Positions 1-5,446 of a DNA stretch of 6,149 nucleotides are shown piece by piece. The translations under genes were made by a program, and so were the position numbers. Origin of the DNA: Candidatus Omnitrophota bacterium (GTDB lineage: Bacteria; Omnitrophota; Omnitrophia; Omnitrophales; JACROU01); NCBI GenBank assembly GCA_016206875.1, contig JACQQR010000234.1, forward strand, positions 1 through 6,149. Direction: 5' to 3'. The first letter of the stretch is position 1. Each line of letters begins with the position of its first letter. Under the pieces are notes generated by a model, which was given only the letters and a program-made list of their open reading frames with translations, was not told where the DNA came from and ran no database searches.

Positions 1-1
1 C

Positions 2-1204
2 TCCCCGACGGCTGAATTATTTCCGCCTGTGGAAGGCGCCCTGCCCGTTTACTTAAGCAAGAAATTCAAAAGCGTTTTTCATGCCAGGGCCCGCGTTGCG
101 GCTCGCAGTTTAGGATTGTTAGGCTCACTGCGAGGCAGCGCGGCCGGCGAAACTGTCGCGATTCAACGGGCAAGGAGAGCGGCAGAAATTATAAAAAAGC
201 AAATGGCGGGCCGTATGGAGTTAGGCAGGCTTATAGACGGAGAGCCCACCAGTTGGGAAGGGGCTATTTATGAAGGCCGCATTGACGGCAGGCCTGCAGC
301 TATCAAAATAAGTTTTCCCATCCCCATCGGTTCTAACCGCAGGGAAGATGTTGAAACAGAAGCCACCCTGTCTCGGGAAGAAATGGCCTCTCGATTAATT
401 CGCACTGACCAGCGGCATTTAATTCATGCGCTGGGCAGCGGCAGTGTCACTACAAATTCTGAAAAAATTATTTGGCTAGCATTGGAATTGCTCAAGGGAC
501 AAACGCTGCGTGATTATATTTACCACCGGGATATGCCCGAAAAAGAAGAGGAATTTGTTCTGATTGCCCGCTGTTTTATTCAAATCTTAAGGGCATTGGA
601 AGAATTTCATAAACTTGGCCTCATTCACCGGGATATTAAACCCGAGAATATTTGGCTAAAAAGCATGTGCGAGACATTAGTGCATGCGGTGCTGATGGAT
701 TTTGGCTTGACGGTTACACGGAACACGGTTTTATCACAAACAAATGATTTTGTAGGCACGGCAAATTACATGCCCCCGGAATATATTTATCACGATGACT
801 CTGAAAACCCGTTAAGTGCCCAAGGAGATATTTGGTCGACGGGAGTTGCCTTATTTGAAGCATTGACCGGCACGTTAGCTTTTTCCGGTATCACTCCCGA
901 ACAAATATTTACCCGAATCATTAGGGGGAATTCTCGAATCACGCAAATCAATCGTCATGTCCCGCCTGCATTAGACGCCATTACGGCTCGCATGATGGCC
1001 CCGGAGCCTGAAGAGCGCTATCAAACCGCCGGAGAAGCCGCTTCGGCGCTCGAGCTTTGGCTGCCCAAAACAGTCACCGCCTCCAGCTTGGGCATACAGG
1101 CGGGAAAAGCGCGTCCGCGATCCGAACAAAATCTTGTCGAAAATATTCTTCTCAGTGTCCGGATGCGTTCCGCCGAACATCAAACGGCCGGCCGGATGGC
1201 ATAA
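2..1204 (+). CDS. Serine/threonine protein kinase (Hanks type), 5' end probably outside window
   Basis: Predicted cytoplasmic protein kinase that transfers phosphate from ATP to Ser/Thr of an unknown target. Numbered from the GTG at 29, the visible motifs are the AIK lysine (K93), HRDIKPEN (D202, K204, N207), the metal-binding DFG (D224-G226), a GTANYMPPE activation-segment end (E251), DIWSTG (D267, G272) and the late conserved arginine in PEERY (R330). The kinase core therefore spans about 62-345 and looks catalytically complete. The glycine-rich loop is degenerate: around 66-83 there is no clean GxGxxG. Residues 1-58 are rich in Lys/Arg. The tail after 346 has no membrane segment or sensor domain. 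The start is uncertain: the frame is open to base 2, no ribosome binding site precedes the GTG at 29, and an internal ATG at 203 also lacks a good one. I therefore treat the gene as left-truncated. The family call is sure; target and role are unknown. Confidence 0.88.
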   Translation, partial: SPTAELFPPVEGALPVYLSKKFKSVFHARARVAARSLGLLGSLRGSAAGETVAIQRARRAAEIIKKQMAGRMELGRLIDGEPTSWEGAIYEGRIDGRPAAIKISFPIPIGSNRREDVETEATLSREEMASRLIRTDQRHLIHALGSGSVTTNSEKIIWLALELLKGQTLRDYIYHRDMPEKEEEFVLIARCFIQILRALEEFHKLGLIHRDIKPENIWLKSMCETLVHAVLMDFGLTVTRNTVLSQTNDFVGTANYMPPEYIYHDDSENPLSAQGDIWSTGVALFEALTGTLAFSGITPEQIFTRIIRGNSRITQINRHVPPALDAITARMMAPEPEERYQTAGEAASALELWLPKTVTASSLGIQAGKARPRSEQNLVENILLSVRMRSAEHQTAGRMA

Positions 1205-1208
1205 ATTC

Positions 1209-1237
1209 TTGTTTCCGCTTCCGGCTTTTGTTACACT
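1209..1237 (+). promoter_or_regulatory. Possible promoter of the arginine decarboxylase gene
   Basis: TTGTTT at 1209-1214 and TACACT at 1232-1237 are separated by 17 bp, a spacing normal for a sigma-70-type promoter (3 of 6 and 4 of 6 matches to consensus). Transcription would begin near 1244, right at the left edge of the palindrome at 1243-1286, which is what a repressor-controlled promoter would look like. The call rests on weak hexamers and is inference. Confidence 0.35.
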
Positions 1238-1242
1238 CAGAA

Positions 1243-1286
1243 AATCAAAAAGTGACGGTCACTAAAGTGACAGTCACTTTTTGATT
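1243..1286. promoter_or_regulatory. Near-perfect 20-bp inverted repeat built from two AGTGACNGTCACT palindromes
   Basis: Arms 1243-1262 and 1267-1286 pair over 20 positions with one mismatch (G1257 against A1272) and a 4-nt loop. Inside are two tandem copies of the 13-bp palindrome AGTGACNGTCACT, at 1251-1263 and 1266-1278, starting 15 bp apart. As DNA this looks like a double operator for a dimeric repressor. As RNA it is a strong hairpin ending 1 nt before the GGGGAG ribosome binding site at 1288-1293. The T-run at 1278-1282 behind the second palindrome could also end transcription of the upstream kinase gene. Operator, attenuator and terminator are all compatible with the sequence; I favour an operator because of the nested palindromes and the possible promoter just upstream. 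Confidence 0.6.
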
Positions 1287-1301
1287 CGGGGAGATCAAAA
1301 A

Positions 1302-1859
1302 GTGCTTCTGCCAAAAAAAGCGTTTACCACCAAAGGAGTGGGAGTTCATAAAGAAAAGCTCACCAGTTTTGAGCTCGCGCTTCGCGATGCCGGCATTGCC
1401 CAATTTAATTTGGTCCGCGTTTCCAGCATTTATCCGCCCTATTGCAAAATGGTCCCAAAAGAAGCGGGTTTAAAATACCTGTCTCCCGGATCCATTGTGC
1501 ACGTGGTGATAGCCGAATCGGCCACCAACGAACCCAACCGCCTGATCGCTTCCTCGGTGGGTTTGGCCATTCCCAAAAATCCTGCGCATCACGGTTATCT
1601 TTCTGAGCATCATTCCTACGGGGAAACCGCCAAGAAGGCAGATGATTATTGCGAAGACCTTGCGGCAGAAATGTTGGCCACCATTTTACACGGCGGCTCC
1701 AGCGGCAAGCCCAGCCCGAAAATCAAATACGATAAGAGGAAAGGCGAGTGGCGCATTTCTTCTGAAATTGTCAAAACCATGGCCGTGACTCAATCCGCCG
1801 AAGGGAATAAACATGGTTATTGGACAACGGTAATAGCTGCGTGCGTGTTTATTATGTGA
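1302..1859 (+). CDS. pdaD: Pyruvoyl-dependent arginine decarboxylase
   Basis: Decarboxylates L-arginine to agmatine and CO2, feeding polyamine synthesis or proton-consuming acid resistance; cytoplasmic. The proenzyme of this family cleaves itself between two serines, turning the second into the pyruvoyl cofactor. Here the pair is S41-S42 in NLVRVSSIYPP, aligning with S52-S53 of the Methanocaldococcus jannaschii enzyme. N36 aligns with its N47, and E102 in GYLSEHH aligns with its catalytic E109. The C-terminal HGYWTTVIAACVF matches the family's closing strand. At 185 aa it is close to the usual 160-195. I chose GTG 1302 over the in-frame TTG at 1281 because GGGGAG (1288-1293) sits 8 nt before the GTG, while the TTG lies inside the upstream palindrome. 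It follows the kinase gene by 97 bp, converges with lolA, and is probably transcribed on its own. Chlamydial AaxB is a bacterial relative. The symbol is given by family. Confidence 0.9.
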   Translation: MLLPKKAFTTKGVGVHKEKLTSFELALRDAGIAQFNLVRVSSIYPPYCKMVPKEAGLKYLSPGSIVHVVIAESATNEPNRLIASSVGLAIPKNPAHHGYLSEHHSYGETAKKADDYCEDLAAEMLATILHGGSSGKPSPKIKYDKRKGEWRISSEIVKTMAVTQSAEGNKHGYWTTVIAACVFIM

Positions 1860-1862
1860 AAC

Positions 1863-1953
1863 AATTAAGAATGAAGAATTAAGAATGAAGAATATTGGAA
1901 GCGCACTCCGTGCGCATCCTTGTTCTTAATTCTTAATTCTTAATTTTTAATTC
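1863..1953. repeat. Heptanucleotide inverted repeat with GC hairpin core, likely bidirectional terminator
   Basis: The left arm is four 7-bp units alternating AATTAAG and AATGAAG (1863-1890). The right arm is three CTTAATT units and one TTTAATT (1925-1952), the reverse complement of the same motif. Between them, GCGCAC (1901-1906) and GTGCGC (1910-1915) form a perfect 6-bp stem with a 3-nt loop, extended outward by GGA/TCC. The right arm ends at the base before the complement of the lolA stop codon, and the left arm begins 3 bp after the decarboxylase stop. Between convergent genes, with A-rich and T-rich flanks, it should work as a terminator in both directions. The regular 7-bp phase also marks it as a simple tandem repeat family, probably present elsewhere in the genome. 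Confidence 0.7.
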
Positions 1954-2622
1954 TCAGTTATGGTTCCCGTAATCAATCAGTTGATAGCCTTCCGGCACTT
2001 TCAATGCGAACAGTGAATCGGGAATATTTTCGCCGGTTCTGATATCCGTAAGCTCAATTTCTGTGGTGTCTCCGCTTGATTCGTACAAGAGAATGCTTCG
2101 AGGCAAAAAATCTTTTCCGGACAACCGCACAAGAATGCGCGTGTAATACCTCAGGACCGAATCTTCTTTGGGCGCAAGCTCTAACTGTTTCATCCCGTCT
2201 TCTTGAGTTGTAAGTTCCCTCACTTCAAAACTGTCTCGAAGCTGTTTTTGTGACTTCCCGAATCCGAGAATAGAAAAAATTCGTTCCGCCGCGCCTTCGC
2301 CTAAAGCGGCTTTTTGTACCTGCCGGGGGCCGGGAAGTGTCGTCCACGAATCGTCCCCGTTTAGAACCAGGGTGGAGGCATGAGGAGATTGGTAACTCCA
2401 GAGCGCGCGGTCAGGGCGTTTAAACCAAACTTCGCCTGCGGAAATTTCGGTTTCCTCAAAAAGAGTGAATGTCTTTTTCTGTGTGAACTTGGCGCGCATG
2501 CCTTCCAGGGTGTTTTTGGCCGATTCATATTGTTCCAGCGTTGAGGCATAGGAAGAAACTGCAAAGAAAGTCAGGGACGCAAAAAAAGCGGTGAAAGCGG
2601 CGAAAGAAAAATTCTTTAACAT
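1954..2622 (-). CDS. lolA: LolA-type outer-membrane lipoprotein carrier, periplasmic
   Basis: Predicted periplasmic chaperone that accepts lipoproteins released from the inner membrane and carries them to the outer membrane. Residues 1-26 form a signal peptide: K3, a hydrophobic stretch, then a likely cut after SSYA (A26). The mature part shows the LolA pattern: an N-terminal helix ending in AKFTQKK (44-50), the strand pair SAGEVWFKRPDRALWSYQSP (61-80), LVLNGDDSW (86-93), and a closing IPDSLFALKVPEGYQLID (200-217) like the family's final strands. The 222-aa length is normal for the precursor. Its ATG overlaps the end of the upstream lipoprotein gene by 7 bp and only a weak GGG lies nearby, so translation is probably coupled. 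It is the last gene of the minus-strand run and ends at the heptanucleotide terminator structure. The family call is firm; its substrates cannot be told from sequence. Confidence 0.85.
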   Translation of the reverse strand: MLKNFSFAAFTAFFASLTFFAVSSYASTLEQYESAKNTLEGMRAKFTQKKTFTLFEETEISAGEVWFKRPDRALWSYQSPHASTLVLNGDDSWTTLPGPRQVQKAALGEGAAERIFSILGFGKSQKQLRDSFEVRELTTQEDGMKQLELAPKEDSVLRYYTRILVRLSGKDFLPRSILLYESSGDTTEIELTDIRTGENIPDSLFALKVPEGYQLIDYGNHN

Positions 2623-3437
2623 GTTGAATGTCCCGCCTGTTCTACGATGGCCCCTTGAGGCACTTTGAATTCGAATAGTTCTTCTTTCAGCGCTGTATTG
2701 ATCCGGGGTTCATGAATGCGTAAAAATAATGTGCTGCCGCGGTTAGGCCGGAACATCACGATTTCACGGGGAAACGGAATGCCGGGCTTGTCACCCCGGT
2801 AATCAGTCCGGGCAATATCAAGCTCAGCCACACCGAATGAGTTATAAAATACTTCACGTGCGACATGCAAAAAATAACGTTCCACAAAAATTTGCCGCTC
2901 CAGAATTTTTTCATCGCCCATTTTCCGAAATACAAAAAGAACATACTCGCGAGGGGCTTCCTGCATTTCCACTAAATGAGTTTTGCTTGAGGGAATGGGC
3001 TGAATAGTTAAAGCGCGCAGTAGATCATCCGGCCGTATGCCCATGCTTACGTTTTGCATTTCCCCTAGATCGGCGATGTTCCCCGTAAGCACGCGATTTT
3101 CTTTCGGAATATGCACATGGAAAACCCGGCTGTCGGCGACTATCGTAAAAAATGAAGGAAGAAGCGTTCGGTATGCCTTGAAATATATTTTTGCGGGAGC
3201 TTCATAGGCCAAAAGTCCCTGGCACTCGCGCGCGCCTTCAAAAGAGTTGTCTCGTACGCGCAGATCGAGTTTTGTCCGGAGTGTGCGCAGGGAGGCGCTT
3301 TGGTGATTGATTTTTGCGGTCAGCTCGCCAAGCGAGGCCGTTTGAATTTTAAACGGAGCCAGGCGGGCGCCGGTGGTTTGACAACCCGCAAGCGCAATAG
3401 AAAAAAAGAGAATTCCAAGCCCGGAAAGCGTTCTCAT
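2616..3437 (-). CDS. Outer-membrane lipoprotein, LolB-like candidate
   Basis: A 273-aa lipoprotein precursor: residues 1-18 are a short hydrophobic signal, and LAGC (16-19) is a textbook lipobox, so C19 would be lipidated. Residue +2 is Gln, which would not retain it in the inner membrane under the enterobacterial rule. From about 35 the pattern (INHQSASLRTLRTKLDLRV, GLLAYEAPAKIYFKAYRTL, FTIVADSRVFHVHIPKENRVLTGN) resembles the beta-rich LolA/LolB fold. The C-terminal LFEFKVPQG (254-262) mirrors LFALKVPEG in the LolA encoded next to it. I infer that it is the receptor that takes lipoproteins from LolA, but it is longer than E. coli LolB (about 207 aa) and too divergent to name. No clear ribosome binding site precedes the ATG. 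The gene starts 84 bp after the transferase gene, with a repeat between. It could instead be another lipoprotein of the LppX/LolA superfamily. Confidence 0.7.
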   Translation of the reverse strand: MRTLSGLGILFFSIALAGCQTTGARLAPFKIQTASLGELTAKINHQSASLRTLRTKLDLRVRDNSFEGARECQGLLAYEAPAKIYFKAYRTLLPSFFTIVADSRVFHVHIPKENRVLTGNIADLGEMQNVSMGIRPDDLLRALTIQPIPSSKTHLVEMQEAPREYVLFVFRKMGDEKILERQIFVERYFLHVAREVFYNSFGVAELDIARTDYRGDKPGIPFPREIVMFRPNRGSTLFLRIHEPRINTALKEELFEFKVPQGAIVEQAGHSTC

Positions 3438-3458
3438 GAATGGAAGATAACAAATCTA

Positions 3459-3531
3459 CAGTCGATAGTCGATAGCGGATAGTAAAAGCAAAATCTTTGT
3501 ATACCCATTATCCACTATCAGCTATCGACTG
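3459..3531. repeat. Second heptanucleotide inverted repeat, overlapping the transferase stop codon
   Basis: The left arm runs in 7-bp steps AGTCGAT, AGTCGAT, AGCGGAT (3460-3480). The right arm runs ATTATCC, ACTATCA, GCTATCG, ACT (3507-3530). CAGTCGATAG (3459-3468) pairs perfectly with CTATCGACTG (3522-3531), and CGGATAGT (3476-3483) pairs with ACTATCAG (3514-3521) with one mismatch, leaving a 7-nt bulge. The right arm supplies the TAG stop and last codons of the phosphatidyltransferase gene (complement of 3522-3531). It lies inside an apparent operon, so it may be a processing or attenuation site rather than a full terminator; no U-run follows it on the minus strand. Confidence 0.65.
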
Positions 3532-4109
3532 ATTTTCGAAAGTTGTTCTTTGGCGAACCAGATGCGCTGGAAGACGGTGAAATGCGAGAGAATGGCGAGA
3601 ACCCACAGAGCCGGAACCATGAAACCAAAAAAAGATCCGGCAAAAATCAGGATCACACGTTCCGGCCGTTCAATCAGTCCGATGTCACATTTCGCCGGGA
3701 AACATTCCATGCGGGCCTTAGTGTAACTGGTGAGCATGGAACCCAGGAGAGCCACGAGAGCCAACGTAGCGACTCCATATTCCATTCCATTCATGTAATG
3801 AATCAGAATGCCGGAAAGGATGAAAAAATCTGCATAACGGTCGATGACAGAATCAAAGAATGCGCCAAAAGCCGTTCCTGTCTTGGTTTGGCGAGCCAAC
3901 GCCCCGTCCAACATGTCGCAGAGCCCGCTGGCCAGAAGGAACATAGCACCGAAGAAAAATAGCCCCATGCCGTACGCGGCGGCTGAAAAAAAGCTTAACA
4001 TCAAACCGATGAGCGTAAGAATATCGGCCTTCAGTCCTTTGGAATGCAATACCGAAGCGGCCTCGTTGAGCGTGGGTTCAATATGCGGATAAAAATATTT
4101 ACGCAGCAT
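3522..4109 (-). CDS. CDP-alcohol phosphatidyltransferase, probable phosphatidylinositol-phosphate synthase
   Basis: Integral membrane enzyme expected to join inositol phosphate to CDP-diacylglycerol, giving phosphatidylinositol phosphate and CMP. The family signature is complete: D65-x2-D68-G69-x2-A72-R73-x8-G82-x3-D86-x3-D90, whose four aspartates hold the two metal ions and the last is the general base. Hydrophobic segments at about 31-60, 93-107, 113-128 and 152-175 fit a multi-pass protein of 195 aa, the usual size. The stretch SYTKARMEC...GLIERPERVIL (128-154), with K131, R133, R148 and R151, matches the basic inositol-phosphate-binding segment seen in actinobacterial PIP synthases and archaeal archaetidylinositol-phosphate synthases. 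The gene lies directly downstream of the inositol-phosphate synthase, which supports that substrate over glycerol phosphate. No ribosome binding site is visible. The last residues and the stop are encoded by a repeat arm. A phosphatidylglycerophosphate synthase is the main alternative. Confidence 0.85.
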   Translation of the reverse strand: MLRKYFYPHIEPTLNEAASVLHSKGLKADILTLIGLMLSFFSAAAYGMGLFFFGAMFLLASGLCDMLDGALARQTKTGTAFGAFFDSVIDRYADFFILSGILIHYMNGMEYGVATLALVALLGSMLTSYTKARMECFPAKCDIGLIERPERVILIFAGSFFGFMVPALWVLAILSHFTVFQRIWFAKEQLSKISR

Positions 4110-4142
4110 GAAAGGATTAACGGCTGGTGGGAGGAAAACTTA

Positions 4143-4185
4143 ACAGGGACGGTTCTCCCGAGGGGAACCGTCCCTGTACCGTCCC
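4143..4185. repeat. REP-like palindrome in the synthase-transferase spacer
   Basis: Arms 4143-4155 and 4165-4177 form a perfect 13-bp stem (ACAGGGACGGTTC and its complement). The 9-nt middle can add two more C-G pairs around a T bulge. A further partial copy of the right arm, ACCGTCCC, follows at 4178-4185. A GC-rich palindrome with a GGGACGGTT core in a 93-bp intergenic spacer resembles repetitive extragenic palindromes mobilised by IS200-like REP-associated transposases. As RNA on the minus strand it lies just after the inositol-phosphate synthase stop and could protect the 3' end or lower downstream expression. The bases after it on that strand do not form a strong U-run, so it is not a canonical terminator. 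Confidence 0.65.
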
Positions 4186-4202
4186 GGATGACTCTTGATT
4201 AC

Positions 4203-5309
4203 TTACCGAACTATCGTTCCTTGAATGAACTTTTCCACCAGCTGTTTGGCTTCATTGTCCGGAATTTGCCGGGGGGGATGCTTCATGCCGTATGCGGAAA
4301 TCGAGGTGAGCGGCCCGCCGATATTCCGATCGCGCGCCAGGCGCACACAACGGACGGCGTCGATGGCAATGCCTGCTGAATTGGGCGAGTCTTCCACGGA
4401 CAGGCGCAACTCTACATTGACCGGAAAGCCTGCAAATCCGCGGCCTTCAATGCGGAGGTAACATACTTTGTTGTCATTTTGCCAGGGAACATAATCGGAA
4501 GGCCCAATGTGAATATTTTCTTCTTCCAGGGGTTCGGTGAGGAGGCTTTGCACGGCCTCAGTTTTAGAGATTTTTTTGGAGCGCAGGCGGTCGCGGTTCA
4601 GCATGTTGAGGAAATCGGTGTTACCGCCGGTATTCAGTTGATAAGTGCGGTCGATTTTCACGCCGCGGTCCTGAAATAACTTGGTGAGCGTACGGTGCAC
4701 AATGGTAGCGCCCACTTGCGCTTTGATGTCGTCGCCTACGCAGGGGATGCGCTTCTCTTCAAAGGCTTTGGCCCATTTCGAATCCGAGACAATAAACGCC
4801 GGCATACAATTGATGAAACTTACGCCGGTCTTCAGGCACGCTTCTGCGTAACGGCGTGTGGCCTGTTCTGAACCTACGGGCAAGTAATTGAGGAGAACCT
4901 CGGCGCCTGATTTTTTTAGAATGTTTTCCACATCAACGGGTTTTTCGTTCGAAAGCAGAAAAGTTCTATGATCCGGATATTCTTTCATGTGGGCGGAAAC
5001 GCCGTCCAGAACAGGACCCATCCCGACTTTAAATTTGCTTTTGGCAAGGTGATTGCGCTCCAAGTCCCAAATACAGTTGGGTTTGGCTTTAATGGCTTGG
5101 TCAAAACGAAGTCCCACTTTACGTTTGTCAACATCAAATGCAGCGACGAACTCAATATCTTCCGGAAGAAAACCCCCCAGATTGTAGTTCATCAGGCCCA
5201 GATGTTCTTCTTGCTTTGTTTTTCCGTTTTGCTGATAATAAGCAATTCCTTGAACGAGCGAAGCACAGCAGTTGCCAACACCCGCAACAGCAACTTTAAT
5301 TTTAGGCAT
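4203..5309 (-). CDS. ino1: myo-Inositol-1-phosphate synthase
   Basis: Cytoplasmic NAD-dependent enzyme that converts glucose-6-phosphate to inositol-3-phosphate (D-numbering; also called L-myo-inositol-1-phosphate), the entry step of inositol lipid synthesis. Visible elements: the Rossmann loop GVGNCCAS (10-17), FDVD (58-61) ending the second NAD-binding strand, LLNYLPVGSEQATRRYAE (139-156), GDDIKAQVGAT (192-202), the catalytic-domain motif NTGGNTDF (226-233), SKTEAV (248-253), SDYVPW (271-276) with D279 and K281, and VEDSPNSAG (305-313). Its 368 aa match the short bacterial/archaeal class such as the mycobacterial enzyme (about 367 aa), not the 500-plus-aa eukaryotic one. The ATG has an excellent GGAGGA at the complement of 5316-5321, 6 nt upstream, and a strong promoter further up. 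It is the first gene of the minus-strand run and is followed by the enzyme likely to use its product. The symbol follows family usage. Confidence 0.93.
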   Translation of the reverse strand: MPKIKVAVAGVGNCCASLVQGIAYYQQNGKTKQEEHLGLMNYNLGGFLPEDIEFVAAFDVDKRKVGLRFDQAIKAKPNCIWDLERNHLAKSKFKVGMGPVLDGVSAHMKEYPDHRTFLLSNEKPVDVENILKKSGAEVLLNYLPVGSEQATRRYAEACLKTGVSFINCMPAFIVSDSKWAKAFEEKRIPCVGDDIKAQVGATIVHRTLTKLFQDRGVKIDRTYQLNTGGNTDFLNMLNRDRLRSKKISKTEAVQSLLTEPLEEENIHIGPSDYVPWQNDNKVCYLRIEGRGFAGFPVNVELRLSVEDSPNSAGIAIDAVRCVRLARDRNIGGPLTSISAYGMKHPPRQIPDNEAKQLVEKFIQGTIVR

Positions 5310-5325
5310 TCAACTTCCTCCGAAA

Positions 5326-5335
5326 CATACGTATG
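5326..5335. promoter_or_regulatory. Perfect 10-bp palindrome in the leader of the inositol-phosphate synthase gene
   Basis: CATACGTATG is perfectly self-complementary and lies between the predicted transcription start (near 5354) and the GGAGGA ribosome binding site on the minus strand. It could be a small operator half or chance; there is only one copy and no known regulator matches by eye. Confidence 0.25.
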
Positions 5336-5360
5336 CAGAAATTTGTAATGAAGTTCTCGG

Positions 5361-5388
5361 ATTATAACATGTTCCATTTTGAAATCAA
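5361..5388 (-). promoter_or_regulatory. Strong sigma-70-type promoter of the minus-strand envelope-lipid run
   Basis: Read on the minus strand, TTGATT (complement of 5383-5388), a 16-bp spacer and TATAAT (complement of 5361-5366). The -10 box matches the consensus exactly and is preceded by TGT, giving an extended -10 (TGnTATAAT). Predicted start is near 5354, leaving a leader of about 45 nt with a good ribosome binding site. This is the only strong promoter seen for the four minus-strand genes. Confidence 0.7.
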
Positions 5389-5446
5389 TAACGGAAGCCT
5401 GATTTTTTCCATAACTTGTTTCATACAAAAAAGATAGGGTTACTGC

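Noticed and set aside
1057..1284. 75-aa open frame overlapping the kinase 3' end and the palindrome
   Set aside because: It overlaps a clear kinase in another frame, its C-terminus (KVTVTKVTVTF) is just the palindrome translated, and it resembles no family.
1281..1301. TTG at 1281 as start of the arginine decarboxylase
   Set aside because: It lies inside the right arm of the palindrome and has no ribosome binding site. The GTG at 1302 has GGGGAG 8 nt upstream, and the family homology begins after it.
1863..1953. CRISPR array
   Set aside because: The units are 7 bp, contiguous, and face each other as inverted arms. There are no regular spacers and no cas genes.
3543..3962. 139-aa + strand open frame opposite the phosphatidyltransferase
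   Set aside because: It is antisense to a gene with an intact catalytic signature. The composition is polar and irregular, and no ribosome binding site or family motif is seen.
4178..4202. Intrinsic terminator of the inositol-phosphate synthase gene
   Set aside because: The hairpin is strong, but no run of U follows it on the minus strand, and no convincing promoter is visible for the downstream gene. Read-through is more likely.
5192..5428. 78-aa - strand open frame across the promoter of the inositol-phosphate synthase
   Set aside because: It overlaps the start of the real gene in another frame and runs through the consensus promoter, so it is a chance open frame.
5389..5446. Promoter for the tRNA-binding protein gene
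   Set aside because: Several AT-rich hexamers exist (for example TTGAAA at 5379-5384), but none has a matching -10 box at normal spacing, so I could not support one.
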